Shown here: in pieces, positions 37,801 through 48,755 of the stretch
Numbering within the stretch: the first letter of the stretch is position 1
Layout of the letters: each line of letters opens with the position of its first letter
Origin: Arbacia lixula
Taxonomy: Eukaryota > Echinodermata > Echinoidea > Arbacioida > Arbaciidae
Assembly (NCBI GenBank): GCA_963669155.1
Contig: OZ022589.1
Location: forward strand, 13,828,741 to 13,892,740
DNA length: 64,000 nt
Reading direction: 5' to 3'
Made by a program: the position numbers and the translations under genes
Notes under the pieces: model-generated
Told to the model about the DNA's origin: nothing
Seen by the model: the letters and a program-made list of their open reading frames with translations, nothing else
The model's database searches: none

Positions 37801-40800
37801 ACCCCACTACTACCCCGTTAGCACCGCAGTTGAAATACAGTTTAAAAAAAATTAAAAAAACCTTGAAAAGAAAGCAATTTGACAAAATGGACCATCAGTA
37901 CAATACCCCACTACTACTACCACCACCACTACTTTAAAAGAAAACAGTTGAAATACAGTTAATAGCATTAAAAGTGAAAACCTTTAAAAGAAAACAATTT
38001 GACAAACTTGCTCACTTCCACCCCATGTTTACTACCCATTATCATGGATATGTTTGATTTCAGTATTGATTTGAAGCCAACCACTGTGCTGAGGCCGTAC
38101 CAAGAGAAGAGTCTGAGGAAGATGTTTGGCAACGGCAGGGCGCGGGCTGGTGTCATTGTCTTACCATGTGGTAGGTACGCTTTAGGTCTTTTAGTCCCAT
38201 AGGTGATGAATGGTGTTATGTTTAACACGGGACTATCATAATATCCTGAAAATGTTTGTGAAGCTATGACTGAGATTTCATACATGTCATTGATAGGGTT
38301 TAGTGTTAATCCATGCTGAATTTCATGACTTTCTTAAAAGGGCAACCATGTCTGTAGAGCCATTCAGGCTATGGAACTTTATACAGGGCTCCGCACTAAA
38401 AAAAAAATTCTCAAGAGGTTCAGACATCCTTGTTAGCGGGTATTGGCCCCTGTTTAATTTTCTACAGAGGTCTGGAGTTCTACTATGGGTGCATTAAATC
38501 TTAAATGCCATGAACACACTACAGCTTTGCCACATGTCCTCTTCCTAACTTTCTCCACTTTTTGGTCGTTTCTTGTGAAGGTGCGGGCAAGACGTTGGTG
38601 GGGGTGACCGCGGCGTGCACGGTGCGCAAGCGGTGCATGGTACTGTGCACTTCTGGGGTGGCGGTGGAGCAGTGGCGCGCCCAGTTCCGTATGTGGTCCA
38701 CGGTCGACGACTCCATGATCTGCCGCTTCACCTCCGATGCCAAGGACAAGCCCATGGGTGCGTGCACAGAAATATCAGTCGTTCACGTCACGTTGACCCA
38801 GGTTTCAATGTATACCAGTAACAGAAACCAGTCATGTTGACCCAGGTTTCAATGTATACCAGTAACAGAAACCAGTCATGTTGACCCAGGTTTCAATGTG
38901 TACCGGTAACAGAAACCAGTCACGTTGACCCAGGTTTCAATGTATACCGGTAACAGAAACCAGTCACGTTGACCCAGGTTTCAATGTATACCGGTAACAG
39001 AAACCAGTCACGTTGATCCAGGTTTTAATGTATACCAGTTACAGAAACCAGTCACGTTGACCCAGGTTTCAATGTATACCGGTAACAGAAACCAGTCATG
39101 TTGACCCAGGTTTCAATGTATACCAGTAACAGAAACCAGTCACGTTGACCCAGGTTTCAATGTATACCAGTAACAGAAACCAGTCATGTTGACCCAGGTT
39201 TCAATGTATACCAGTAACAGAAACCAGTCACGTTGACCCAGGTTTCAATGTGTACCGGTAACAGAAACCAGTCATGTTGACCCAGGTTTCAATGTATACC
39301 AGTAACAGAAACCAGTCACGTTGACCCAGGTTTCAATGTATACCGGTAACAGAAACCAGTCATGTTGACCCAGGTTTCAATGTATACCAGTAACAGAAAC
39401 CAGTCACGTTGACCCAGGTTTCAATGTATACCGGTAACAGAAACCAGTCACGTTGACCCAGGTTTCAATGTGTACCAGTAACAGAAACCAGTCACGTTGA
39501 CCCAGGTGTCAGTGTATACCGGTAACAGAAACCAGTCATGTTGACCCAGGTTTCAATGTATACCAGTAACAGAAACCAGTCACGTTGACCCAGGTGTCAG
39601 TGTATACCGGTAACAGAAACCAGTCATGTTGACCCAGGTTTCAATGTATACCAGTAACAGAAACCAGTCACGTTGACCCAGGTGTCAGTGTATACCGGTA
39701 ACAGAAACCAGTCATGTTGACCCAGGTTTCAATGTATACCGGTAACAGAAACCAGTCATGTTGACCCAGGTTTCAATGTATACCTGTAACAGAAACCAGT
39801 CACGTTGACCCAGGTGTCAGTGTATACCAGTTACAGAAACCAGTCACGTTGTCCCAGGTTTCAATGTATACCGGTAACAGAAACCAGTCACGTTGAACCA
39901 GGTACCTGTAACAGAAACCAGTCATGTTGACCCAAGTTTCAATTTATACCAGTAACAGAAACCAGTCACGTTGAACCAGGTACCTGTAACAGAAACCAGT
40001 CACGTTAACATTAGTTTCTATGACCAGTATACAGTGAAACCTGTCAGATCATCAAGATCACATTGTTTGTTTCACATGCACAATGTTTTTTATTGCATTA
40101 ATGTAAACTGTATATAAAAGCTGCCTGCTCATGCAGACCACATTTCTAGTCTCCTTGAGATCTCTTGACCTGATTGACTAGAGTATCTGATGTGTGCCCT
40201 GTAGAGATAAGATTATAGTTCTGCATGTTTGGAGAAAGTACGTGTAATAGGTGAAGTAAATTTACTACAGTGTGTGTTTAAGTATTGTGGTATTGCAATA
40301 TTCTTGTTATCAGACGAGTTAGTATAAGAGATTGAGTTTTAGAAAATTATCGTGGGTGGAATTGTATTAAAACATGGTGGAAAGTAAAAGAAAGTTTAAA
40401 ATATAAAGTTCTTTTCTTATTTTTTCATGCTTATTGTCTCTTTCTTTCTTCATTCTATTCTTTTATTTTTCTCCCTTTTGTTTTTTTTTTGTCTCCCTGG
40501 TCTTTTTCCTCTCAGGCTGCAGTATCTGCATCAGTACCTACTCCATGGTGGCCCACACAACCAAGAGGTCCTGGGAAGCAGACCAGGTCATGCAGTGGCT
40601 TCAAACCCAGGAATGGGGCCTCATGATCCTAGATGGTAAGCGCTACAACTGTGAAAACAGCCCCCCTAGAGTGATACCAATACCATACGAGTCCAGGCCC
40701 ATGGCAGGCATTCTGTGGTAGATACTAATACAGATCCTAGTTCCAGTACTAACACCATTTCCATTCCTCCAGGCACACTCCAAGCTATCTGCACTAGATG

Positions 40801-43800
40801 CAAATACCTGCCCCAGTCCCAGTACTGATACTAATACCAATCCCAGTCCCAGTACTCATACCGATACCAGTTTCAGTCCCAGTGCTAACACCATGACCAT
40901 TCCCCCTCTGCAGGGGTGCACACGATCCCTTCCAAGCAGATCTGCCGGGTGTTCAGGCCCACTGCAAGCTATCTATAATTATACCAATACCGATCCCAGT
41001 CCCAGTGCTAACACCATTTCCATCTCTCCAGGCACACTTCAAGCTATCTGCACCAGATGCAAATACCAATCCCAGTCCCAGTGCTAACACCATTTCCATT
41101 TCTCTAGGCACACTCCAAGCTATCTGCACCAGATGCAAATACTAATCCCAGTCGAAGCGCCAACACCATTTCCATCTCTCCAGCCACACTTCAAGCTATC
41201 TACACTGAATAAAAATGCCAATCCCAGTGTCAGTGCTAAGACCAATACTAATCCTAGTCCCACTGCTAAACCCATTTCGATTCCCCCTCTCTAGAGGTGC
41301 ATATGATCCCCGCCAAGCAGTTCTGCCGGGTACTAACCCAGTTGCAAGCATTGCATGTTATCTATATAAGATACCAATCCCAGTCCCAGCACTAACACCA
41401 CTACTATTCCCCTTATCCAGAGGTGCACACGATCCCTGCCAAGCAGTTCCGCCGGGTACTAACCCATTTGCAGGCCCACTGCATGCTATCTATATTAGAT
41501 ACCAATCCCAGTCCCAGCGCTAACACCATTGCTATTCCTCTTCTCCAGAGGTGCACACGATCCCTGCCAAGCAGTTCCGCCGGGTACTAACCCAGTTGCA
41601 GGCACGCTGCATGCCATCGATATTAGATACCAATCCCAGTCCCAGCACTAACACCGTTACTATTCCCCTTCTCCAGAGGTGCACACGATCCCTGCCAAGC
41701 AGTTCCGCCGGGTACTAACCCAGTTGCAGGCCCTCTGCATTCTTTCTATATTAGATACCAATTCCAGTCCCAGCACTAACACCATTACTATTCCCCTTCT
41801 CCAGAGGTGCACACGATCCCTGCCAAGCAGTTCCGCCGGGTACTAACCCAGGTCCAGGCACACTGCATGCTATCTATATTAGATACCAATCCCAGTCCCA
41901 GCACTAACACCATTACTATTCCCCTTCTCCAGAGGTGCACACGATCCCTGCCAAGCAGTCCTGCCGGGTACTTACCCAGTTGCAGGCCCACTGCATGCTA
42001 TCTATATTAGATACCAGTCCCAGTCCCAGCGCTAACACCATTACTATTCCCCTTCTCCAGAGGTGCACACGATCCCAGCCAAGCAGTTCCGCCGGGTACT
42101 AACCCAGGTCCAGGCACACTGCAAGCTATCTATATTAGATACCAATCCCAGTCCCAGCGCTAACACCATTACTATTCCCCTTCTCCAGAGGTGCACACGA
42201 TCCCTGCCAAGCAGTTCCGCCGGGTACTAACCCAGGTCCAGGCACACTGCAAGCTGGGACTGACGGCGACGCTGGTGCGGGAGGACGACAAGATAGCGGA
42301 CCTCAACTTCCTGATCGGCCCCAAGCTGTACGAAGCTAACTGGATGGAGCTGCAGAACCGCGGCTTCATCGCCCGCGTGCAGTGTGCAGAGGTCTGGTGC
42401 CCAATGACCCCAGAGTTCTACCGCGAGTACCTCGCCATCCGCACACGCAAGAGGCTGGTGGGTAACTCTCATTTTTTATCTCGCCTACAGGAAGTTCGGC
42501 TGAGACCTCGTAATCACTTTTCCTGTTGGTCTGTTGCAGAAAAGATTTTGTTTGATTTGCTTTCATTTCTTTATTTCTGCATCAATTGTGTTCATACTTG
42601 GTACAAATGAGCCTTGGGTAATAATACCTGTGTGTTGATGAGGCTGATGAGGTCAAAGGTCATCTAGGGGTCAAATGGTCAAATGATATGAGTCCATGTG
42701 CATCATTTTTATAAGTTTTGGTTTAACTTGCTCTCATTTTGTTATTTATGCATCAATTGTGTTCATACTGGGGTCATGAGACCATATTGCATATTTTATT
42801 AATCGCTAAATCAGGAGAAAGGTGCTTCCTGAACCACCTTGTTTGAGTTTCAAGTTGATTTATTTCCCATTTGTAAGATAAGAACAGAGTAATAGTATTG
42901 ACTTCAAACAAAAGTTGTCAAACAAGAAACTTCACAATACAATGTAAAAATAACATTATAGTACGATAAATTTAGGGAGTGATATTTCACCCTAAAATGG
43001 TGTGGGGGAGGGCCAAACAAATATTTTTATGAATTCCTTTTCATCTCGTGCCTTACAGCTTCTATATGTAATGAACCCCAACAAGTTCCGGGCGTGTCAG
43101 TTCCTGGTGCGTTTCCACGAGCAGCGAAATGACAAGGTCATCGTCTTCTCCGACAACGTCTTCGCTCTGAAGCACTACGCCGTCGCCATGGGCAGGTCAG
43201 AGATAGGATTATATATTCCTGTGATATATATGCTACATCCTGACGCATCGCCAGATGATGTCATTAGTACAGTGGTATACAGTCATTGAAAGCCTTTATT
43301 GTGTAGGCAGTTGGAAGTTATTCAAGTTATTTATTTTGAATGCCTGTTTCAGATTTTTAGCGGTCCTGTACAATTTCCCTTTTCTGACATAACAATAATT
43401 ACCTGTTTATAACTATAATCATACACAAGTAAAGCTTACAGGTAATATATGCAATTTATCCTTTCTACACTTTTGATGAACAACAAAAGAACATACTACT
43501 TATTTATTATTAGAAAAAAAAAAAAAATCCGTGTAACACGTTTGCTCATACATAACAAACAATATGCTATTTATAACTATAACTATAACTAAATATATGT
43601 CATGAAACATTACCGATTTGCACATTACAAATTGTGTTTAACCACTAGCTGTCCAACATGTTTACTCATATCAACTTTCCCGGGGGGTTTCCTTGCTCAA
43701 CACTGCATGCTGTTATTCGTAATTAAGAAACTACTATTGATTTTATAATTATGATCATGTGCCCCATCAATGCTTGACCACCCATGTAAACGGGTGACGC

Positions 43801-46800
43801 ATCATCTAGGACATTCATACGTGGAGTTTATACACATTTTGTATGTGTATCGTACAAAACGTGAATAACAGGATACAGCGTTCACATACTTTATATGTAT
43901 ATTTAGCTCCACTGGCAGTATAAGCACAGTGGAACCATAACTGCTAATCTGCGCATGTTGTTTTGGTTCCAGAAAGCAGCGCATGCTTTAAGTACACAAA
44001 GGACATGTCAAATTCATAAGCTCTGCCCTGTTGTACATGTATCACTACAGCCGGTCATTCACACGTCCGCTATATGCGTATTGCTAAACGAAGTACGTAC
44101 GAAACGCTGTATAAATGTCAGGATAGCTGTACGCGTTTCTGATGAAGTTCTTTGTACTTGGTCATTCAGATGGGGAAATTTATGTGGAGTGATTACGAAA
44201 CTCAGTACGAAATGCGTAGGATATGCATTCCGAAATAAAAGCACGTCTATACGCCCTATTCTTCTTTTCCCTGTCCGTTCAGACCGTACATCTATGGGCC
44301 GACCAGTCAGGGGGAGCGAATGCAAATCCTGCAGAACTTCCAGCACAATCCAGCCGTGAACACCATCTTCGTCTCGAAGGTAAAGTGTCACATGATGGTC
44401 ACATGATTCTCCTTAGAAGGGGGCATGAGGTGAATAAGCCTGCGCAATGCAAAAAAACGAGCCCCCCCCCCCCCCCCCCCTCGAGAATGACAAAACAACC
44501 CATTTTTTTTTTTTTTAAACGATCCATGTATGGTATAATGTAAAATAAGTTTCGAGACATCAGGTGTGAAATGTAGCCCAGTGAAAAAAAAATTCACCTG
44601 CAACCATTTGAAAGTTATATAGATTGTCACTGTGTCTTTATTCTCCCCCATTCTTAGGTTGGAGACAACTCCTTTGACCTGCCTGAGGCCAACGTCTTGA
44701 TCCAGATCTCGTCCCACGGCGGCTCCAGGAGGCAGGAGGCTCAACGCCTGGGCAGGATCCTCAGAGCAAAGAAGGGTGCGTTAGTAAGCAAATAATCAGC
44801 GTTGGTGAGGGTGATGGGACGAACTATCACTTCCGAGGCGATCTGGATGTAGCTATCTTTCCGAAGCGCAGCTGAGGAAAGATGGCGTATACATTCAGAT
44901 CGTCGAGGAAGTGATAGCTCGTCTCATTGCTTGAAACCAAAAGTTAATTATTTGCTTTATATTCCACATCTGAAACCAACTATCTATACCAAAAATGACA
45001 ATTTGACGTAAAAAGGTAATGTTTACTTATCTCCATAACCCCGAGCCGCTGCCATGGGGAACACGCATTAGGACGCGCATTAGGACGCGCGTTAGAACGC
45101 GTTAGATGTCAAGTGATAGTCCGAGTGTAATGCACTTTTATTTCGCGCGTACTCAAAACCATGCATTTCATCGGCTGTCAGGCAATGTTACCATGGTAGT
45201 TACCATTGATGGCAGAGTTACCATTAATGGTAAGTTTTATGCAACGGTGCCCTGAATGCATTATCAAACCAACATGAGGAGGCATCGTTATTGGCTCCAA
45301 TGCAAATGAAACGCATTATTTTTGCCAAATTATGCCAAAGTGTGGCAGGCCACTGTCTCTAACTGGCAAGCTTTTTTGCAACATGTTCCTTTGCAGTTGA
45401 CCCCCTAGCAACTTCCATGTACATTGCCCAATAACACCTCACGCTGCTACTTACTGCACTAGTATAAAAAATACACACCAGATGAGACTAGGAGAAAGCA
45501 TACATCCACTGCGGAATGTTGCTATGCTATATGGATGCGCAAGTAAGAGCGGCAAGAAGAATGTGACTATTTTGGAACAAACTCCCACCCTATCTTCAAA
45601 ACGCCACATCTATCAAATCAGTTAAACTCCACAGTTACTATGCATTGTATCACTTGTGTACCCCAGTATATAGTGTAGTGTCTATACATAGTCCCAATAT
45701 ATAGTGTAGTACTTATCAGAAAACCAGTGTGCCTAGAAGCGCCTTATAAAGCATGGCTTGTGTTCATTCACGCATGGAATATGTGTGTCACCCCAATTGT
45801 CAACCCTACAATTATTTGCAAAAGTTACAAAAGGTAAAATGCTCTCACAAATAACAGCTTATACAGTATGTTATACAGGATTCATAAGACTTTAAAATGC
45901 ATTTGAGATAAACTATATATGTGCTATATCGAATTATTATTATGATTTATTTTAACGTAGGGGCAGCAGCAGAGGAGTACAATGCCTTCTTCTACACGCT
46001 GGTTTCTCAGGACACGCAGGAGATGTTCTACTCCCTAAAACGGCAACGCTTCCTCGTCAACCAGGGCTACAGCTTCAAGACCATCACCAAGCTGGCTGGA
46101 ATAGACCAGGTACAGCATGCGGGGTCCCGTCTTATAAAGAGTTCCGATTGATTTGCCTCAATCGCAAGTCCAATCCCAAAGAGATATAAAATAAGAGACA
46201 GATGAATCACATGAAGAAAGCATTCTTAGCGTTACAAAAGCATTAATTTACAAACAAGTTTTAAATTTCAACCATCTGTTATATACATATTTACGATTGA
46301 TATCGAAGGCAAGTAACGTTGTGTTTGATCACAACCTCGCACGTGACATCACAAAATAAAAAAATTGTAATGATCATAAGTTTCTTATCCTCTGGCAGAT
46401 TTTCATCAAACCTTCACTAATATGTTTATTTTATGTTTCTTCTTTGATTGAAACCAACTTAATGATAGGGTGGACTATCCCTTTAACAATTGATTACTGA
46501 TTACACACATCATATTCAGAAAAAGTCCCCAAAATTAGCCAAGGTCTGTACTCTTCTGGGGACTGGGTAAAGCCAGTTGCTGTTTTCGAGGTAGGAAACA
46601 TGGGAAACGGCTCCTGTAGTAAAAAGGTTAAGGATTAAATTGATGTAAGTACATTTGTACTTCTTTCCTAGCAGTGAGTTTTTGAATGATGCTGACGCTA
46701 TGCTCTCTCTTCCTTGGTGCTGTTCAGGAGAACCTGAAGTACTCCACCAAGCAGGAACAGCAACAGCTGCTGCAGCAGGTGCTAGCTGCCAGCGACGTCG

Positions 46801-47530
46801 ATGCTGAGGAGGAACGGATACCAGGAGAAGGAGGCAAAGCTGGGTCCATGGTGAGTTTAGTATAGATTTATAGGTCAAATGTCACAGGCCAAGGTCAAAT
46901 CCTAAAACTGCACTTTTTAGGTGATAACTCAAGAAATATGAGACCAAACTCTACCAAATTTGGTACAATGATAACATACATTGAGACAATTAGATGATTA
47001 TATATTGTGGGTGAGGAAGGTCAAAGGTCATAGGTCAAGATCAAAGGTAACAGGTTACCGGTAAATCAAATTATGAAATGATGCTATAAATGGGGGAAAT
47101 ACCTTGTGAAATATTTTACCAAATATCACCAAACATGGTACAATGATGATATATGACAGTGAAGTAGTGTATCATAGCCAAAACGAAAGTTTTTCTGGCA
47201 TTGGTTGATGACTTTTTACTAATCAAGATTATAGCAATACTTCAGTTTCTGCAAGGGAGGGCAGAGGTATACCTGTAGACTGCACAGAGTAAAATTTCTC
47301 TAGTTTTTTCACTAGATGAGAGTTTGATATAGTAGAGCCCACTGAACAGAGCTAGGTGTTGCCCAGAAGTCTTTCCACAATGGATTCATCATCTGTTTTC
47401 TCTGTTCCAGGTTGTTCGTCGAGTCGGCAACATGAGTTCCATGTCAGGAGCGGACGACCAGGTCTACATGGAGTACCAGTCAAAGTCTGGCAAGCATGTT
47501 CACCCGCTATTCAAGAAATTCAGGAAATGA
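28887..47530 (+). CDS. ercc3: XPB/ERCC3, TFIIH 3'-5' DNA helicase/translocase, 19 exons, 796 aa
   Basis: Exons: 28887-28914, 29366-29437, 30558-30691, 31233-31348, 32146-32266, 33126-33200, 33953-34084, 36251-36474, 37521-37592, 38064-38170, 38581-38757, 40516-40635, 42189-42457, 43059-43195, 44283-44379, 44658-44775, 45961-46109, 46728-46850, 47411-47530. All phases join (2391 bp including TGA). XPB is the dsDNA translocase of TFIIH, opening promoters and repair bubbles. Seen: basic start [10 protein letters not shown]-terminal domain ([29 protein letters not shown]); Walker A GAGKT at residues 361-365; DEVH at 459-462, split by intron 12 after the Asp codon's next base; [10 protein letters not shown] motif at 490-492; [27 protein letters not shown]-terminal MSSMSGADD and HPLFKKFRK. 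Length is close to the usual animal ~780. The variable linker in exons 7-8 is acidic and Ser/Gly-rich. Catalytic motifs look intact. Several exon edges are tandemly duplicated (separate entries). Confidence 0.95.
30085..30375 (+). pseudogene. C-terminal LINE remnant in XPB intron 2
   Basis: Broken frames read [11 protein letters not shown], stop, then [17 protein letters not shown] and LRWYGHVAR. This pattern is typical of the C-terminal region of RTE/BovB-like reverse transcriptases. Stop codons and frameshifts show it is dead. It is in the same orientation as the host gene. Confidence 0.65.
34085..34634 (+). repeat. tandem duplicates of XPB exon 7 3' end plus 5' splice site
   Basis: After the true exon 7 donor (exon ends 34084), the last ~50 bp of the exon ('gaagatggcct...gtctcagcgggc...gtgcttaag') plus 'gtgagggggtagaggggt' repeat. 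The copied exon/intron junctions fall at 34166, 34247, 34329, 34411 and 34492 (period 81-82 bp). A diverged seventh, interrupted by an unrelated ~60 bp insert, ends at 34634. Every copy keeps cttaag|gtgag. The true exon read through its own donor reaches an in-frame TAG four codons on, so use of a downstream donor would truncate XPB. Confidence 0.95.
34849..36177. mobile_element. TIR element in XPB intron 7, split by another TIR element
   Basis: The outer ends are 'gggtggtattacagaa' and 'ttctgtaataccacc' (inverted). Inside each are many copies of 'cttaggagaaa[ta]cttagga' in both orientations. The element is interrupted at 35312-36072 by the CTTAACCCTAA element. Without that insert it is about 570 bp. 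It has no coding capacity. Confidence 0.75.
35312..36072. mobile_element. TTAACCCTAA TIR element nested in the intron 7 element
   Basis: The ends are TTAACCCTAA and TTAGGGTTAA, with 'gggttgattcaaccccc' palindromes just inside. It is the inverted counterpart of 21581-22101 and is longer because of about 240 bp of extra A+T-rich middle sequence. Its position inside another TIR element makes it the younger insertion. Confidence 0.8.
36728..36751. repeat. (CT)n microsatellite
   Basis: A pure CT dinucleotide run in XPB intron 8. Confidence 0.9.
38789..40006. repeat. 44 bp minisatellite, ~28 units, in XPB intron 11
   Basis: The unit starts cacgttgacccaggtttcaa, continues tgtataccggtaacagaaac and ends cagt. 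It starts 31 bp after the exon 11 donor. Variants alternate at a few positions (cacg/catg, ccagt/ccggt, gtttcaa/gtgtcag). Near 39500-39720 a two-unit (88 bp) higher-order pattern repeats three times. Two terminal units are shortened to about 34 bp. It contains no exon sequence. Confidence 0.97.
40670..42188 (+). repeat. tandem duplicates of XPB exon 13 acceptor and exon start
   Basis: Units contain a branch-point-like 'gctaacacc', a pyrimidine tract ('attccccttctccag') and, in eight copies, the first 67 bp of exon 13. Exon-like starts fall at 40914 (older; its first codon would be Gly), 41295, 41421, 41549, 41677, 41805, 41933 and 42061, before the true start at 42189. The last seven intervals are 126-128 bp, the final six exactly 128. 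Shorter units with an AG but no exon sequence end at 40772, 41031, 41107 and 41183. Copies nearest the true exon are most like it. In each copy the exon homology ends at 'gcaagct' or 'gcatgct' and passes into 'atctatattagatacc'. Confidence 0.97.
42478..42850. repeat. dispersed ~255 bp repeat copy in XPB intron 13
   Basis: It is homologous to the tandem units at 23395-24290 ('ctgttggtctgtt', 'cttggtacaaatgagcct', 'gtgttgatgaggctgatgag'). It starts about 20 bp after the exon 13 donor. It includes a perfect AGGTCAAAGGTCA at about 42651-42663. Confidence 0.8.
44462..44515. repeat. poly-C then poly-T tracts in XPB intron 15
   Basis: A run of about 19 C, a short spacer and a run of about 14 T lie just after exon 15. 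Confidence 0.9.
44813..44930. repeat. imperfect palindrome in XPB intron 16
   Basis: 'gacgaactatcacttccgag' and what follows ('gcgatctggatgtagctatctttcc') pairs with 'ggaaagatggcgtatacatt' and 'cagatcgtcgaggaagtgatagctcgtc'. The arms are about 48 bp and imperfect, with an ~18 bp loop. It could be an old MITE. Confidence 0.6.
45148..45253. repeat. half copy of the 'CCCCGTTGCATAAAA' MITE family
   Basis: 'aaccatgcatttcatcggct', 'ggtaacc/ggtagttaccattgatgg' and 'ggtaagttttatgcaacggtgccct' match the reverse complement of much of the element at 48482-48640. Confidence 0.6.
45530..45720 (+). pseudogene. possible LINE C-terminal tail in XPB intron 16
   Basis: The frame reads [20 protein letters not shown] then LHSYYAL. 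This is the 'WN.LP....N..S...FK..L' ending typical of CR1/Daphne-type LINE ORF2 proteins. Upstream coding sequence is not recognisable. Confidence 0.4.
46285..46486 (-). repeat. arm of an 'AAAGGGATAGTTCAC' element in XPB intron 17
   Basis: It ends 'tggactatccctttaa' and contains 'ctcgcacgtgacatcaca', the reverse complement of the family at 27350 and 53052. Confidence 0.65.
46880..47060. repeat. GGTCA-rich dispersed repeat in XPB intron 18
   Basis: 'aggtcaaatgtcacaggcca', 'aggtcaaaggtcataggtca' and 'agatcaaaggtaac' repeat AGGTCA-like words. It resembles the block at 54520-55040. Confidence 0.6.
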
Positions 47531-48130
47531 TGCTGCTTGCTCGCAAACTGCAGTTTAAAGACTGATGTGAGAGCAAAGTTGTTGGGCAATGACAATAAAC
47601 TTGTTCGCACTCTTCAAGAAATTCAGAAAATGATCAAGTCTTGTTTGGACCAGACGATTAGGTCTACATGGAGTACTAGTCAGTCCAACAACACATTCAA
47701 CACGCTCTGTAAGAAATTCAGAAAATGATGCTACTTGCTCGCAAACTGCGGCTGAAAGACTGACTTGGTGGTCTTGTGAGAGCAAAGTTGATGGGTAATG
47801 TCAACAAACATGTTCAACCGCTCTTCAGGAAATTCAGAAAATGATGCTCCCCGTTGGCGAACCATGACTGACTTGTTACGAGAGCAAAGCTGTTGGGCAA
47901 AAAGCTACAAGACAATTCATGCGAGCTTCAAGAAATTAAGAAAGAGCACAGATAGTGGGCTATGTCTGCAACCCTTCTGCCACCCGTTCTTCAAGAAATC
48001 AAGATAATGACATTCATCTTCTCCATCCACAACTTCAAATAGACTTATTGGTGTTGCAAGAACAAAGTAACAATAGTTGTTTGGGTGTTCACCCATTCTT
48101 CAAGAAATATACAAAGTTTGAAGATGTCGG
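47531..48130 (+). repeat. degenerate repeats of the XPB terminal exon end and stop codon in the 3' flank
   Basis: The end of the last coding exon ('ttcaagaaattcaggaaatga') and the ~80 bp after it ('tgctgcttgctcgcaaactg') recur imperfectly. Copies end near 47633, 47728, 47843, 47943, 48007 and 48115, at spacings of roughly 60-115 bp. Near 47665 even 'ggtctacatggagta' of the exon is copied. All lie after the true stop. An AATAAA at 47594-47599 lies in the first copy and could be a poly(A) signal. Confidence 0.8.
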
Positions 48131-48481
48131 GCTATATGTATGAGCACATATGAGCATATATGAGAAAATTCTGTCGTCAACAAAGAATGGTACCACGCCT
48201 GTTGAAGTAGAGAATATTTGAACGAATATGGATGTTTTCTTGAGAAGTGTATTGGAAATCATGATCAGTTATGATGATGGCAAATGTACGAGTGGCATCA
48301 GGTGTAAATTATTTTCTTGACAGAAAATTAAACTTTTTTTATGCTAAGAATACACCTTTTCTGCTTGTCATTTTTTTGTGGTGGTTCTACATCATTGTGT
48401 TCAGAAAGTCATTTCCTAATGCACAATGCCGAGATATCCAGAGATTTTGTTTTTTCTTGGCAGCCATACTGTACCACTTCT

Positions 48482-48640
48482 GGGCCCCGTTGCATAAAAT
48501 TTACCATTAATGGTAACTCTGCTATCAATGGTAACTACCATGGTAACATCGCCTGACAGCCAATGAAATGCATGGTTTTCATAGAAATTACCATTGATAG
48601 CACAGTTACCATCAATGGTAAGTTTTATGCAACGGGGCCC
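48482..48640. mobile_element. MITE with 'GGCCCCGTTGCATAAAA' ends
   Basis: The terminal inverted repeats are 'gggccccgttgcataaaatt' and 'agttttatgcaacggggccc'. Inside there are further 'taccat[ct]aatggtaa' palindromes. It has no coding capacity. Confidence 0.85.
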
Positions 48641-48755
48641 TGGTCTCATACACTAGTGCACTAGATCAGAATTGGACATGACTGCAAACAAAATATGAAT
48701 GCAGCTGCAAGGTGCATCATGGGAAGACTTTTCCTTACACTTACACATGTACATG

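Noticed and set aside
38789-40006. Regularly spaced repeat resembling a CRISPR array
   Set aside because: Units are directly contiguous (44 bp) with no unique spacers, in an animal intron.
41807-42010. Open frames starting [13 protein letters not shown] in the exon 13 array
   Set aside because: These are decoy copies of the exon 13 start read into intron, not separate genes.
44059-44391. 110-codon minus-strand frame over XPB exon 15
   Set aside because: Shadow of the XPB coding exon on the opposite strand.
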